From assembly GCA_007123335.1 (NCBI GenBank), contig SKLG01000584.1, positions 1-6,835 on the forward strand: DNA of 6,835 bases, given 5' to 3'. This stretch comes from Anaerolineae bacterium (lineage in GTDB: Bacteria; Chloroflexota; Anaerolineae; UBA1429). Below the pieces are notes generated by a model. That model was given only the letters and a program-made list of their open reading frames with translations, was not told where the DNA came from and did not search any database. The translations under genes were made by a program, and so were the position numbers. This document shows, one piece after another, positions 1-6,835 of this stretch (its first letter is position 1; the number at the start of each line of letters is the position of its first letter).

Positions 1-831
1 GATGTCGGGCATCCGCCCCCCGGAGCGTCGAGCGACCTGGATGCTGCGGATGGCGATGGGCAGCGGCAGGAGCGCCAGGAGGCCCAGCAGCGGCATGATC
101 CCCATGACAACCGCAGCGGCCAGAACAAGATAGGCCCCCAGCACCTCCGCCGCATAGACGGCGATGGCGCCGTCGGGGCCCAGCACCACCGCCAGCGTCT
201 TTTTGTCCACGCTACGGTCGGCTATGATATCCGGCAGGGTGTTGATGGTCAGCACGGCGGCAATGAGCAGCGCCACCGGCAGCGAGGCCAGTAGCATCTC
301 GCCGTCCAGGCGCTGCACCTGGACATAGTAGGTCCCCGCCACCATGAGGGGACCAAAGCCGATACCGACGGCGATCTCGGCCAGGCCGTGGCCGCGATAG
401 GCGAGGCGCAGCGGCGGCGCGTTGTGTTGATAGGCCAGGATCATGCCCACGACGCCGATGGCCAGGATGGGCCAGCCGCGCACCCAGGCGAGGTAGATGC
501 CGATGGCCGCACCGACGAGATAGCAGGTCGCCGAAATGGCCAGCACCCGGTCGGGTTGAAGCAGGCCCTCCTGGATCACGCGGCTGCCTCCGCTGAACGG
601 CGTGGGCTGGGGATGGGCCGCGTCGTTGCCGGTGAGGTGATCGTGATAATCGTTGCTCATGTTCAGGCCGACCTGAACGGCGAGGGCGCCGACGAGGGTC
701 AGCAGGAACAGGCCAACGCGCAAGAACCCGCTGTGCGCATAGGCCACGCAAGCGCCCAGCAGCACCGGCACCAGGGTGGCGGTGAGAAAGGGTGCGCGGG
801 TCACGCGCGCCGCGAACCGCAATCCGGTCAC
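1..831 (-). CDS. UbiA-superfamily prenyltransferase, MenA-like (partial, C-terminus cut by window edge)
   Basis: An integral-membrane enzyme expected to attach a polyprenyl chain to an aromatic acceptor. The closest resemblance is to MenA (1,4-dihydroxy-2-naphthoate polyprenyltransferase of menaquinone synthesis), but the substrate cannot be fixed from sequence. 277 residues are visible. The first Asp-rich motif is N60-D61-Y-H-D64 ending at D70, followed by PFSGGSRVIQEGLL (78-91), a stretch typical of MenA-like members. The second motif is NTLPDIIAD (197-205), followed by K210/K211. Between the motifs lie several hydrophobic helices, as the family requires. The GTG start at 829-831 is chosen because GGGAGGAG lies about 8 bases upstream and the protein then begins just before the first conserved segment. 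The frame is otherwise open only back to the upstream gene's stop, 18 bases away, so the two genes are very probably cotranscribed. The family assignment is firm; the MenA call is moderate. Confidence 0.85.
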   Translation of the reverse strand, partial: MTGLRFAARVTRAPFLTATLVPVLLGACVAYAHSGFLRVGLFLLTLVGALAVQVGLNMSNDYHDHLTGNDAAHPQPTPFSGGSRVIQEGLLQPDRVLAISATCYLVGAAIGIYLAWVRGWPILAIGVVGMILAYQHNAPPLRLAYRGHGLAEIAVGIGFGPLMVAGTYYVQVQRLDGEMLLASLPVALLIAAVLTINTLPDIIADRSVDKKTLAVVLGPDGAIAVYAAEVLGAYLVLAAAVVMGIMPLLGLLALLPLPIAIRSIQVARRSGGRMPDI

Positions 832-849
832 GTCACCGGCTCCTCCCGC

Positions 850-1428
850 TCATTGTACCGCGCGCAGCGTCGCGGGCACCCATCCGGCGTAATCGGCCAC
901 ATGGCCCCAGTATGCGCCATAGGCGACCACCGCCCAGAGCAGCGCGGCCACGGCCAGCACCAACACCCCCGCCAGGCGAATCGAACGGTTGCTGCGCAGC
1001 AGATAACCGGGGACCGAGAGCAACCCGGCCAGGCCGGGCAGGATGTAGCCGATGCCCGAGAGCACCGGCGAGCGGGTCATGCCCAGGTTCATGATGCGCA
1101 GGCCGACGACGATCGCCGCAAGACCGGCAAAGGCGCCATAGATGGTGAGCGGCAAGAGATCCCAACCTCGGCTCTCGGCCAGCGCCGTGCCCAGCCAGAG
1201 TACGCCCAACAACACCGAGACCTCGCCAAAGGCCACATTGTGGCTGCCCGGGAGCGGCCAGTTCCAGATCATGTGCAGACCCGTCACCGTCTGTACGAAT
1301 CCCGTCACGGCGAACGCCGGCGCCCATCGCCGGCGTTCGATCTTGTCAAGCTCGTACACATAGCCGGCCAGAATCACCAGCCCGGCCACCAGGTTGAGCA
1401 GCATCAGCGCGACATAGTTGATGAACAT
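850..1428 (-). CDS. DUF981-family membrane protein
   Basis: A 192-aa, very hydrophobic protein with about six predicted membrane segments (roughly residues 5-25, 36-53, 66-82, 92-111, 125-143 and 151-171). A conserved-looking polar stretch, TGLHMIWNWPLPGSHNVAFG (49-68, followed by E69), sits between the second and third helices and carries H52, H63 and E69, which could bind a metal or cofactor; this is inference. Overall pattern and length match what I recall of DUF981 (PF06168), a family without assigned function. The ATG at 1426-1428 has an AGAGG SD about 8 bases upstream. It is the first gene of an operon with the UbiA-type prenyltransferase, suggesting a role in quinone, haem or prenyl-lipid metabolism or in the membrane stress response. 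It is divergent from katG and shares its 373-base upstream region. Confidence 0.75.
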   Translation of the reverse strand: MFINYVALMLLNLVAGLVILAGYVYELDKIERRRWAPAFAVTGFVQTVTGLHMIWNWPLPGSHNVAFGEVSVLLGVLWLGTALAESRGWDLLPLTIYGAFAGLAAIVVGLRIMNLGMTRSPVLSGIGYILPGLAGLLSVPGYLLRSNRSIRLAGVLVLAVAALLWAVVAYGAYWGHVADYAGWVPATLRAVQ

Positions 1429-1512
1429 CTTTTTTGCCTCTTTTCTTCACATCCGCGTCTTGATCCAACCCAAATGACACAGAACCCTCCTGCCAAACCA
1501 AGTCCTGCCTTT

Positions 1513-1518
1513 ATTGTA
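1513..1518 (-). promoter_or_regulatory. Possible -10 element for the DUF981-prenyltransferase operon
   Basis: On the minus strand the hexamer TACAAT is a good -10 match about 85 bases upstream of the DUF981 start. The -35 at proper spacing (1536-1541, TGTACG) is poor, so an activator or a different promoter may be needed. Weak call. Confidence 0.3.
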
Positions 1519-1572
1519 CCGCCCTCCGGTTGCTTCGTACATGACTTTTGTCACAAAGGAAGCGCGTGCTGC

Positions 1573-1601
1573 TTGACAAACGGACCGCCTTGTGATAGAT
1601 T
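1573..1601 (+). promoter_or_regulatory. katG promoter (housekeeping sigma, extended -10)
   Basis: A perfect -35, TTGACA (1573-1578), is followed by a 17-base spacer and TAGATT (1596-1601). A TG dinucleotide at 1593-1594 adds an extended -10. Transcription should start near 1608, giving a leader of about 190 bases before the katG ATG at 1802. The strength of the match suggests high basal activity restrained by a repressor, and an operator-like palindrome lies immediately downstream. Confidence 0.75.
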
Positions 1602-1610
1602 GCCGTTATA

Positions 1611-1630
1611 AATAATGATTATCGATAATA
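1611..1630 (+). promoter_or_regulatory. Fur/PerR-like operator at the katG transcription start
   Basis: Two overlapping palindromes are visible: ATAATGATTAT (1612-1622, a 5-1-5 inverted repeat around G1617) and ATTATCGATAAT (1618-1629, a perfect 12-bp palindrome). Against the classical 7-1-7 Fur box (TGATAATnATTATCA) 11 of 14 arm positions match; against the Bacillus PerR box (TTATAATnATTATAA) 10 of 14 match. The site covers about +3 to +22 of the predicted transcript, where a bound dimer would block initiation. katG control by PerR or Fur is established in several bacteria; which protein binds here is inference. Confidence 0.55.
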
Positions 1631-1801
1631 GCTCTCTCGTCCAACCCGTCAGCGTGGCCCTCATCCTCATCGCGCATCGCGACCATCCGCTCCGGCTGGC
1701 GTTAGCGAATGATAGGAGGCATCTCAAAAACAACCCCTTGCCGGATTCCATGCTCTACTCTTATTCGCACCTCTACACACTCGAACCGAAGGAGAACAAC
1801 A

Positions 1802-3991
<2,190 letters not shown>

Positions 3992-4040
3992 TACGTCCGG
4001 CGGCTTTTGACAGGGCGACAAGAAAATAGCCCGCTAGTAA

Positions 4041-4084
4041 CCGGCTCCAGCGGACAGCGTACCCATGCCGTCCGCTGGAGCCGG
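4041..4084. repeat. Perfect inverted repeat, 15-bp stem (possible katG terminator or RNA hairpin)
   Basis: The arms are CCGGCTCCAGCGGAC (4041-4055) and its exact reverse complement (4070-4084), separated by a 14-base loop. The stem lies 50 bases beyond the katG stop. There is no T-run on either side, so it is not a classical intrinsic terminator; it could still stop transcription, stabilise the katG mRNA 3' end or be a dispersed palindromic element. Confidence 0.85.
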
Positions 4085-4204
4085 AACCTTGTGCCAAAAA
4101 GCCGGGGCTCATCTCGGGCAACCTGGGAATGGGTTGAGACCTGGTTTGATACAAGATTCATGCACCTTGTATGGCATCCTCGCGTGGTGTAGCATGACAT
4201 CATT

Positions 4205-4242
4205 ATCAAGGCGGTGGCGAGCTTGTTCGCCACCGCCTTGAT
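4205..4242. repeat. Perfect inverted repeat, 16-bp stem with 6-base loop
   Basis: The arms are ATCAAGGCGGTGGCGA (4205-4220) and its exact reverse complement (4227-4242), around a GCTTGT loop. As RNA, the stem could extend by two G-U pairs and one A-U pair. No T-tract follows on either strand. Function unknown; candidates are a barrier between katG and the next operon, a small-RNA hairpin or a palindromic repeat element. Confidence 0.85.
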
Positions 4243-4302
4243 GGTATAGACAATATGGTTTATACTCAGCCCCGCTCGGGCAATCTGCCACTTGTTGTTT
4301 GT

Positions 4303-4331
4303 TTCAAAATCGGTTAGAATTGTGATATTAT
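4303..4331 (+). promoter_or_regulatory. Candidate promoter for the 234-aa / 33-aa operon
   Basis: TTCAAA (4303-4308, 4 of 6 matches to the -35 consensus), a 17-base spacer and TATTAT (4326-4331) with an extended -10 TG at 4323-4324. A TGATATTATCA palindrome (4323-4333) overlaps the -10 and could be an operator. The predicted start near 4338 gives a leader of about 110 bases. Confidence 0.5.
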
Positions 4332-4337
4332 CAGTTG

Positions 4338-4447
4338 AAGCAAACGATACACCTGCTCGGGCGAGCATCGCGGGCGGATACGACTCCCCGCGAGTCCCCC
4401 TGCATGCACGATGCGCTCGAGCGCGCTGAGGAAGGGGAGGAGCCAAC
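4338..4447 (+). promoter_or_regulatory. GC-rich, hairpin-rich 5' leader of the 234-aa gene
   Basis: Possible hairpins: GCTC-gggc-GAGC (4355-4366), TCGCGGG paired with CCCGCGA (4368-4374 and 4387-4393, 12-base loop) and the 12-bp palindrome GCGCTCGAGCGC (4413-4424) ending 11 bases before the SD (GGGAGGAG, 4435-4442). I recognise no known riboswitch consensus, including c-di-GMP classes I and II. Structure could modulate translation; this is inference. Confidence 0.35.
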
Positions 4448-5152
4448 GTGAAGCGAGCCGACGAACAAGACGACCGTTTCGAGATGGAGCTTGTCCGATG
4501 CCTGCAACAGATCCGTGGCGTGCGGGCAGCAAGCGTCGCCCTGGACGTCGATGGCCAGGTCAGCGAGGTGCATCTGGTCGGCGGAGCCTCTCGGCCCCCC
4601 AAGCAGATCGTCCGCGACGCCGAATCGTTGCTCCACGCCCAGTTTGGCATGCGCATCGACTATCGCAAGATCAGCCTGGTGCAGCTTGACGGGGAGACGG
4701 TCACGTCGCACCGCAACCGACTGCGCCTGATCCATGTCGCCCAGCGTTCCGAACCGGCGGACTGTGTCGAGGTGTTGTTGCAGGGGGACGAGGCACGCTT
4801 TGCGGGTCTAGAGGATTTGCTGGAGGGAATGCGCGATGATCAAAAGGCGCAAGCCGCCGCCCGCGCGACGCTGGCCGCCGTTCAGCAAGCCATCGGCCAG
4901 GATGTGCCTCTGGCGCTAGGCGAGGTACAATTGCTCTCACCCACCGAACAACGGGTATGCCTGGCCATCGTGACAGCCCAGACCGCCCGGGGCGAGGAAC
5001 GCCTTTCCGGCTCCTGCCTGGTCACCGATGGCGTTCTCGAGGCGGGTTGCAAGGCCACCCTCGATGCGTTGAATCGCCGATTGCCGGTTTGGACCCGGCA
5101 ACAATCCCTTGCCGGAGACCCTGCCCAGCGATGGGCGCCGGCACATTCCTGA
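4448..5152 (+). CDS. Uncharacterised 234-aa protein with internal duplication, next to small peptide and HD-GYP genes
   Basis: I do not recognise a named family. The protein looks soluble: no signal peptide and no membrane segment. Residues 13-80 form an apparent alpha-beta domain with a distinctive stretch, EVHLVG (40-45), then RPPKQIVRDAESLL (49-62) and FGMRIDYRKISLVQL (66-80). I have an unverified recollection of this pattern in hypothetical proteins of Gram-positive bacteria. Residues 105-150 and 168-213 look like two copies of a strand-strand-helix unit, ending ARATLAAVQQAIG and CKATLDALNRRLP; the second also has the segment ERLSGSCLV. The GTG start at 4448 has GGGAGGAG 5-6 bases upstream. 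No stop or terminator hairpin of note lies between it and the 33-aa gene 104 bases downstream, so the two probably share a transcript ending at 5511. A regulatory or scaffold role is conceivable; no function can be assigned. Confidence 0.85.
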   Translation: MKRADEQDDRFEMELVRCLQQIRGVRAASVALDVDGQVSEVHLVGGASRPPKQIVRDAESLLHAQFGMRIDYRKISLVQLDGETVTSHRNRLRLIHVAQRSEPADCVEVLLQGDEARFAGLEDLLEGMRDDQKAQAAARATLAAVQQAIGQDVPLALGEVQLLSPTEQRVCLAIVTAQTARGEERLSGSCLVTDGVLEAGCKATLDALNRRLPVWTRQQSLAGDPAQRWAPAHS

Positions 5153-5180
5153 GTAGAGTCGACCGACCCACATCCTGATG

Positions 5181-5196
5181 CAGCCTATGGAGGCTG
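5181..5196 (+). repeat. Small hairpin between the 234-aa and 33-aa genes
   Basis: CAGCCT-atgg-AGGCTG, a 6-bp perfect stem with a 4-base loop, followed by purine-rich sequence and no T-tract. It may tune translation or mRNA processing ahead of the small gene. Confidence 0.45.
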
Positions 5197-5256
5197 AAGC
5201 GGAGCGAAGGGGAATCCTATCCAAGAACAGGCACGCATAACAATGGAGGAATCCCC

Positions 5257-5358
5257 ATGAAGACTAAGTATCGGGCTATTGTTGCCCAAGCCGCCTATGT
5301 TGCCCTGGCCATCGCCAGCCTTGTATTGGCCGCTGCGGCCGGCTGGAAGTGGTGCTAG
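5257..5358 (+). CDS. Very small (33 aa) membrane or secreted peptide ending GWKWC
   Basis: An open frame of 33 codons with one of the best ribosome sites in the window: GGAGGA (5245-5250) six bases before ATG 5257; stop TAG 5356-5358. The product begins MKTKYR, has a continuous hydrophobic stretch from about residue 8 to 28 (rich in Ala, Val and Leu) and ends with the short polar/aromatic tail GWKWC (29-33). This is either a single-pass small membrane protein or a signal peptide; the Ala-rich run just before GWKWC would suit signal peptidase and release a five- or six-residue peptide. It lies between the 234-aa gene and an intrinsic terminator, so it is probably the last gene of that operon. 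It is too short for similarity-based naming; coding status rests on the SD, composition and position. Confidence 0.7.
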   Translation: MKTKYRAIVAQAAYVALAIASLVLAAAAGWKWC

Positions 5359-5476
5359 GCATCTAGGCTCCATGTACTCTGGCGGGGCCAATAGACCGGT
5401 AATGGTTGGGACAAGGCCTTCTGCCATCAAGCTCATCTGACTTGTCTCTAGCAGGATGTGGGGCGGTTTGCTCGGT
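5359..5476 (+). other. 118-base tail between the 33-aa gene and its terminator
   Basis: This sequence would be part of the operon transcript. It contains a 22-codon frame (ATG 5372 to TGA 5440) whose product begins MYSGGANRPV and ends GTRPSAIKLI, but with no SD. A stretch with GGCC and TTGGG segments could fold into RNA structure. It may be a long 3' UTR, a 3'-derived small RNA or a second tiny gene; I cannot decide. Confidence 0.35.
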
Positions 5477-5511
5477 GCACCGGGATCCTGGGAGGGTCCC
5501 GGTGCCTTTTT
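5477..5511 (+). terminator. Intrinsic terminator of the 234-aa / 33-aa operon
   Basis: GCACCGGGA (5477-5485) pairs perfectly with TCCCGGTGC (5497-5505). Three further inner pairs (one G-U, two C-G) leave a 5-base loop, and a run of five T follows (5507-5511). A classical rho-independent terminator that separates this operon from the HD-GYP gene. Confidence 0.92.
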
Positions 5512-5542
5512 ATGAAGGAATTGTAAGTTTGGGCGTCCCTTT

Positions 5543-5582
5543 ATTCATACGACATTCATCTCCCTTTGATATCGTCTATTAT
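5543..5582 (+). promoter_or_regulatory. HD-GYP gene promoter with 11-bp-spaced direct repeats
   Basis: TATTAT (5577-5582) is a good -10. Exactly 17 bases upstream the -35 position is occupied not by a consensus hexamer but by ATTCAT (5554-5559), the second of two identical ATTCAT repeats (first at 5543-5548) with an 11-bp period. This layout resembles response-regulator sites, such as PhoB/OmpR type, that replace a poor -35. Transcription would start near 5589. Confidence 0.4.
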
Positions 5583-5627
5583 GGAGGCGATCTACTGCTG
5601 ACCCGGCGCGGGCTGCCTCGTGGATGG

Positions 5628-6835
5628 ATGAGCGACAAGGCGTCCATAAGCGGCCCCGCTATCAATCTGGAGAACCCCCATACCCGTATGCAATCGCTAC
5701 CCGGCAAGGCTCAGGCGTATATCATCGCGGTCGTCATCGGCGCTCTCGTGCTCACGCTCTGGTCGCTGCCGATGATCGGCGCCGGCGATATGCTGTACCT
5801 CACCATCGCCACGCTCACCTTTGCCCTGGGCATCTTTGTCGCCGACCTCTACCCGATCCGCCTGATCACCGACGCCAACGCCGAGGTCACCGTGTCGTGC
5901 GCGCTCAAGACGGCGGTGGCCATCATCTATGGCCCCGCCGTGGCCATTCTGGCCACCCTGCTGGGCACGGCAGCCGCCGAGGCGGGCATCCGGCGTGACT
6001 GGTTCAAGGCGGTGTTCAACACCGCCGAGATGGTGATCACCACGGCGGCCATGTCCGTCGTGTATCAATGGGGTTATGACGGTATAGATGTACAGCCCTT
6101 TCACTCGGCGCAGAACGCCGTCGCCGTCATCGGCATGGTGCTGACCTATCTGCTGATCAATACCGGCATGGTGACCGGCATCGTGGCCCTGGTCAGCGGC
6201 GCCCGGTTCGCCCATGTCTGGAAGGTCAACTTTTTTGATTCGCTGTGGAACAACCTGACCATCATCCCCCTGGGCGCGGTCCTGGCCACCCTGTATATCT
6301 ACCGCCCCTGGAGCGTGGTGGTGTTGGTGCTACCGATGGTGGTGGTGCGCAAATCCTTTGAGTATATCGCCGAGTTCAAGAGACAGACCGAGCAGGCCCT
6401 GGTCAAGATGGCCGACGCCATCGACCAGCGAGATCCCAGCACCTACGCCCATTCGGAGCGCGTGGCCGATATCGCCACGTCCATCGCCGAGGAGATGGAC
6501 CTTCCCGTGGACGAGGTCGAGATCATCCACATGGCGGGGCGTCTGCACGATCTGGGCAAGATCGGCATGAGCAACGAGCTGCTCTTTAAACCAACCGCCT
6601 TTGACCAGCAAGAGCTGGGGCGCTTTCAGCAGCATCCGCTCATCGGCGCCCACCTGGTGAACAGCTTTCGTCTGTTTGAAGAGGGCGAGCTGCTGATCCG
6701 CCATCACCACGAGCGCTATGATGGCGAGGGCTATCCCTCGCGTCTGGTCGGCCAGGACATCCCCTTGGGCAGCCGCATCCTTGCCGTGGCCGATTCGTTC
6801 GACGCCATGACCTCGCGCCGCGTCTATCGGCCGGC
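5628..6835 (+). CDS. Membrane-anchored HD-GYP domain phosphodiesterase (partial, cut by window edge)
   Basis: Probable cyclic-di-GMP phosphodiesterase; 402 residues visible and the frame still open at the edge. Residues about 30-240 contain six to seven hydrophobic helices (near 30-47, 53-73, 92-112, 128-147, 161-190, 211-226 and 228-241), likely a membrane sensor domain. A short linker (242-262) leads to the HD-GYP domain with H275 (YAHSERVA), H307-D308 (LHDLGKIG), H336 (QQHPLIG), H360-H361 and the signature HHERYDGEGYP (360-370), and D389 (AVADSFDAM). These match the metal ligands known for active HD-GYP enzymes, so it should be catalytic. ATG 5628 is chosen as the first in-frame ATG downstream of the predicted transcription start, but it lacks a good SD; ATG 5688 is an alternative with GGAG 15 bases away. 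It has its own promoter after the upstream terminator, yet its position suggests a link to the neighbouring small genes. Confidence 0.92.
   Translation, partial: MSDKASISGPAINLENPHTRMQSLPGKAQAYIIAVVIGALVLTLWSLPMIGAGDMLYLTIATLTFALGIFVADLYPIRLITDANAEVTVSCALKTAVAIIYGPAVAILATLLGTAAAEAGIRRDWFKAVFNTAEMVITTAAMSVVYQWGYDGIDVQPFHSAQNAVAVIGMVLTYLLINTGMVTGIVALVSGARFAHVWKVNFFDSLWNNLTIIPLGAVLATLYIYRPWSVVVLVLPMVVVRKSFEYIAEFKRQTEQALVKMADAIDQRDPSTYAHSERVADIATSIAEEMDLPVDEVEIIHMAGRLHDLGKIGMSNELLFKPTAFDQQELGRFQQHPLIGAHLVNSFRLFEEGELLIRHHHERYDGEGYPSRLVGQDIPLGSRILAVADSFDAMTSRRVYRP

Larger units (their letters stand above)
1429..1801. other. 373-base divergent intergenic control region (DUF981 operon / katG)
   Basis: Besides the katG promoter and operator and a weak minus-strand -10, this stretch has a TTTGTCACAAA palindrome (1547-1557) just upstream of the katG -35. 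It also has an orphan SD-like AGGAGG (1714-1719) with no start codon at the usual distance. A 64-codon reading frame beginning with the ATG at 1615 runs through the leader and ends inside the first codons of katG (stop at 1807-1809), but it has no SD and no recognisable protein character. No other gene is seen. Confidence 0.6.
3992..4447. other. 456-base intergenic region after katG
   Basis: No convincing gene on either strand; the open frames that cross it have no SD and no protein-like composition. In order it holds a 15-bp-stem inverted repeat (4041-4084), a 7-bp-stem repeat with arms ATACAAG and CTTGTAT (4149-4172), a 16-bp-stem inverted repeat (4205-4242), an AT-rich stretch with a promoter candidate (4303-4331) and a GC-rich structured leader running up to the next gene. 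The density of inverted repeats is well above what a simple spacer needs. Confidence 0.6.

Noticed and set aside
388..1611. Long plus-strand open frame (407 codons) across the left operon
   Set aside because: It is antisense to two clearly membrane-type, motif-bearing genes. Its product is rich in Gln, His, Arg and Gly with no domain character, as expected of a GC-rich shadow frame.
1595..1640. OxyR site at the katG promoter
   Set aside because: Only ATAG-N7-TTAT fits; the remaining two quarter-sites of the ATAG-N7-CTAT-N7-ATAG-N7-CTAT pattern do not align. The Fur/PerR-like palindromes explain the sequence better.
1709..1801. Longer KatG N-terminus from the ATG at 1709
   Set aside because: The additional 31 residues are unlike any KatG N-terminus, and the ATG at 1802 has a properly spaced AAGGAG and gives the standard start.
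4085..4130. Minus-strand intrinsic terminator ending in the T-run opposite AAAAA (4096-4101 region)
   Set aside because: The only stem before the T-run is four base pairs with a two-base loop, too small to be credible.
3992..4330. Insertion-sequence or MITE remnant in the katG downstream spacer
   Set aside because: The inverted repeats are local hairpins with short loops and unrelated arms. No flanking target duplication or transposase fragment was found.
5185..5436. Minus-strand frame of 83 codons opposite the 33-aa gene
   Set aside because: No SD upstream of its ATG, and it is antisense to a small gene with a near-ideal SD within an operon that ends in a plus-strand terminator.
5624..5998. 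Plus-strand frame of 124 codons at the start of the HD-GYP gene
   Set aside because: A shifted-frame shadow; the overlapping frame yields membrane helices and the complete HD-GYP motif set.

Overview
The window comes from a GC-rich bacterial chromosome with AT-rich promoter islands, strong Shine-Dalgarno (SD) sequences and canonical housekeeping-type -35/-10 elements. It holds six supportable protein-coding genes and no rRNA, tRNA, CRISPR or transposase. Nothing in it identifies the species. The DUF981/UbiA pair, the Fur/PerR-like site at katG and the style of the control signals would fit a GC-rich Gram-positive (Sulfobacillus-like Firmicute or actinobacterium) or an acidophilic proteobacterium; this is inference only.

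Region 1 (1-1428, minus strand): a two-gene membrane operon. A DUF981-type six-helix protein is followed, 18 bases downstream, by a UbiA-superfamily prenyltransferase resembling MenA, which runs off the left edge. Region 2 (1429-1801): a 373-base divergent control region with a very good promoter for katG (TTGACA, 17-base spacer, extended -10) and a Fur/PerR-like AT-rich palindromic site at the predicted transcription start. The predicted katG leader is about 190 bases.

Region 3 (1802-3991, plus strand): a full-length catalase-peroxidase (KatG, 729 aa) with all catalytic and adduct-forming residues visible and several unusual cysteines. Region 4 (3992-4447): 456 bases without a convincing gene, holding two long perfect inverted repeats (15-bp and 16-bp stems), an extended -10 promoter candidate and a structured leader.

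Region 5 (4448-5511): an unrecognised 234-aa soluble protein with an internal duplication, a very small 33-aa membrane or secreted peptide gene with an excellent SD, a 118-base non-coding tail and a textbook intrinsic terminator. Region 6 (5512-6835): a promoter with 11-bp-periodic direct repeats, then a membrane-anchored HD-GYP phosphodiesterase cut by the right edge.

Functionally, the left half suggests quinone or prenyl-lipid membrane chemistry next to peroxide defence. The right half looks like an uncharacterised signalling module: a soluble protein, a tiny membrane peptide and a c-di-GMP-type phosphodiesterase with a multi-helix sensor domain. This second module is the most promising place for something undescribed.
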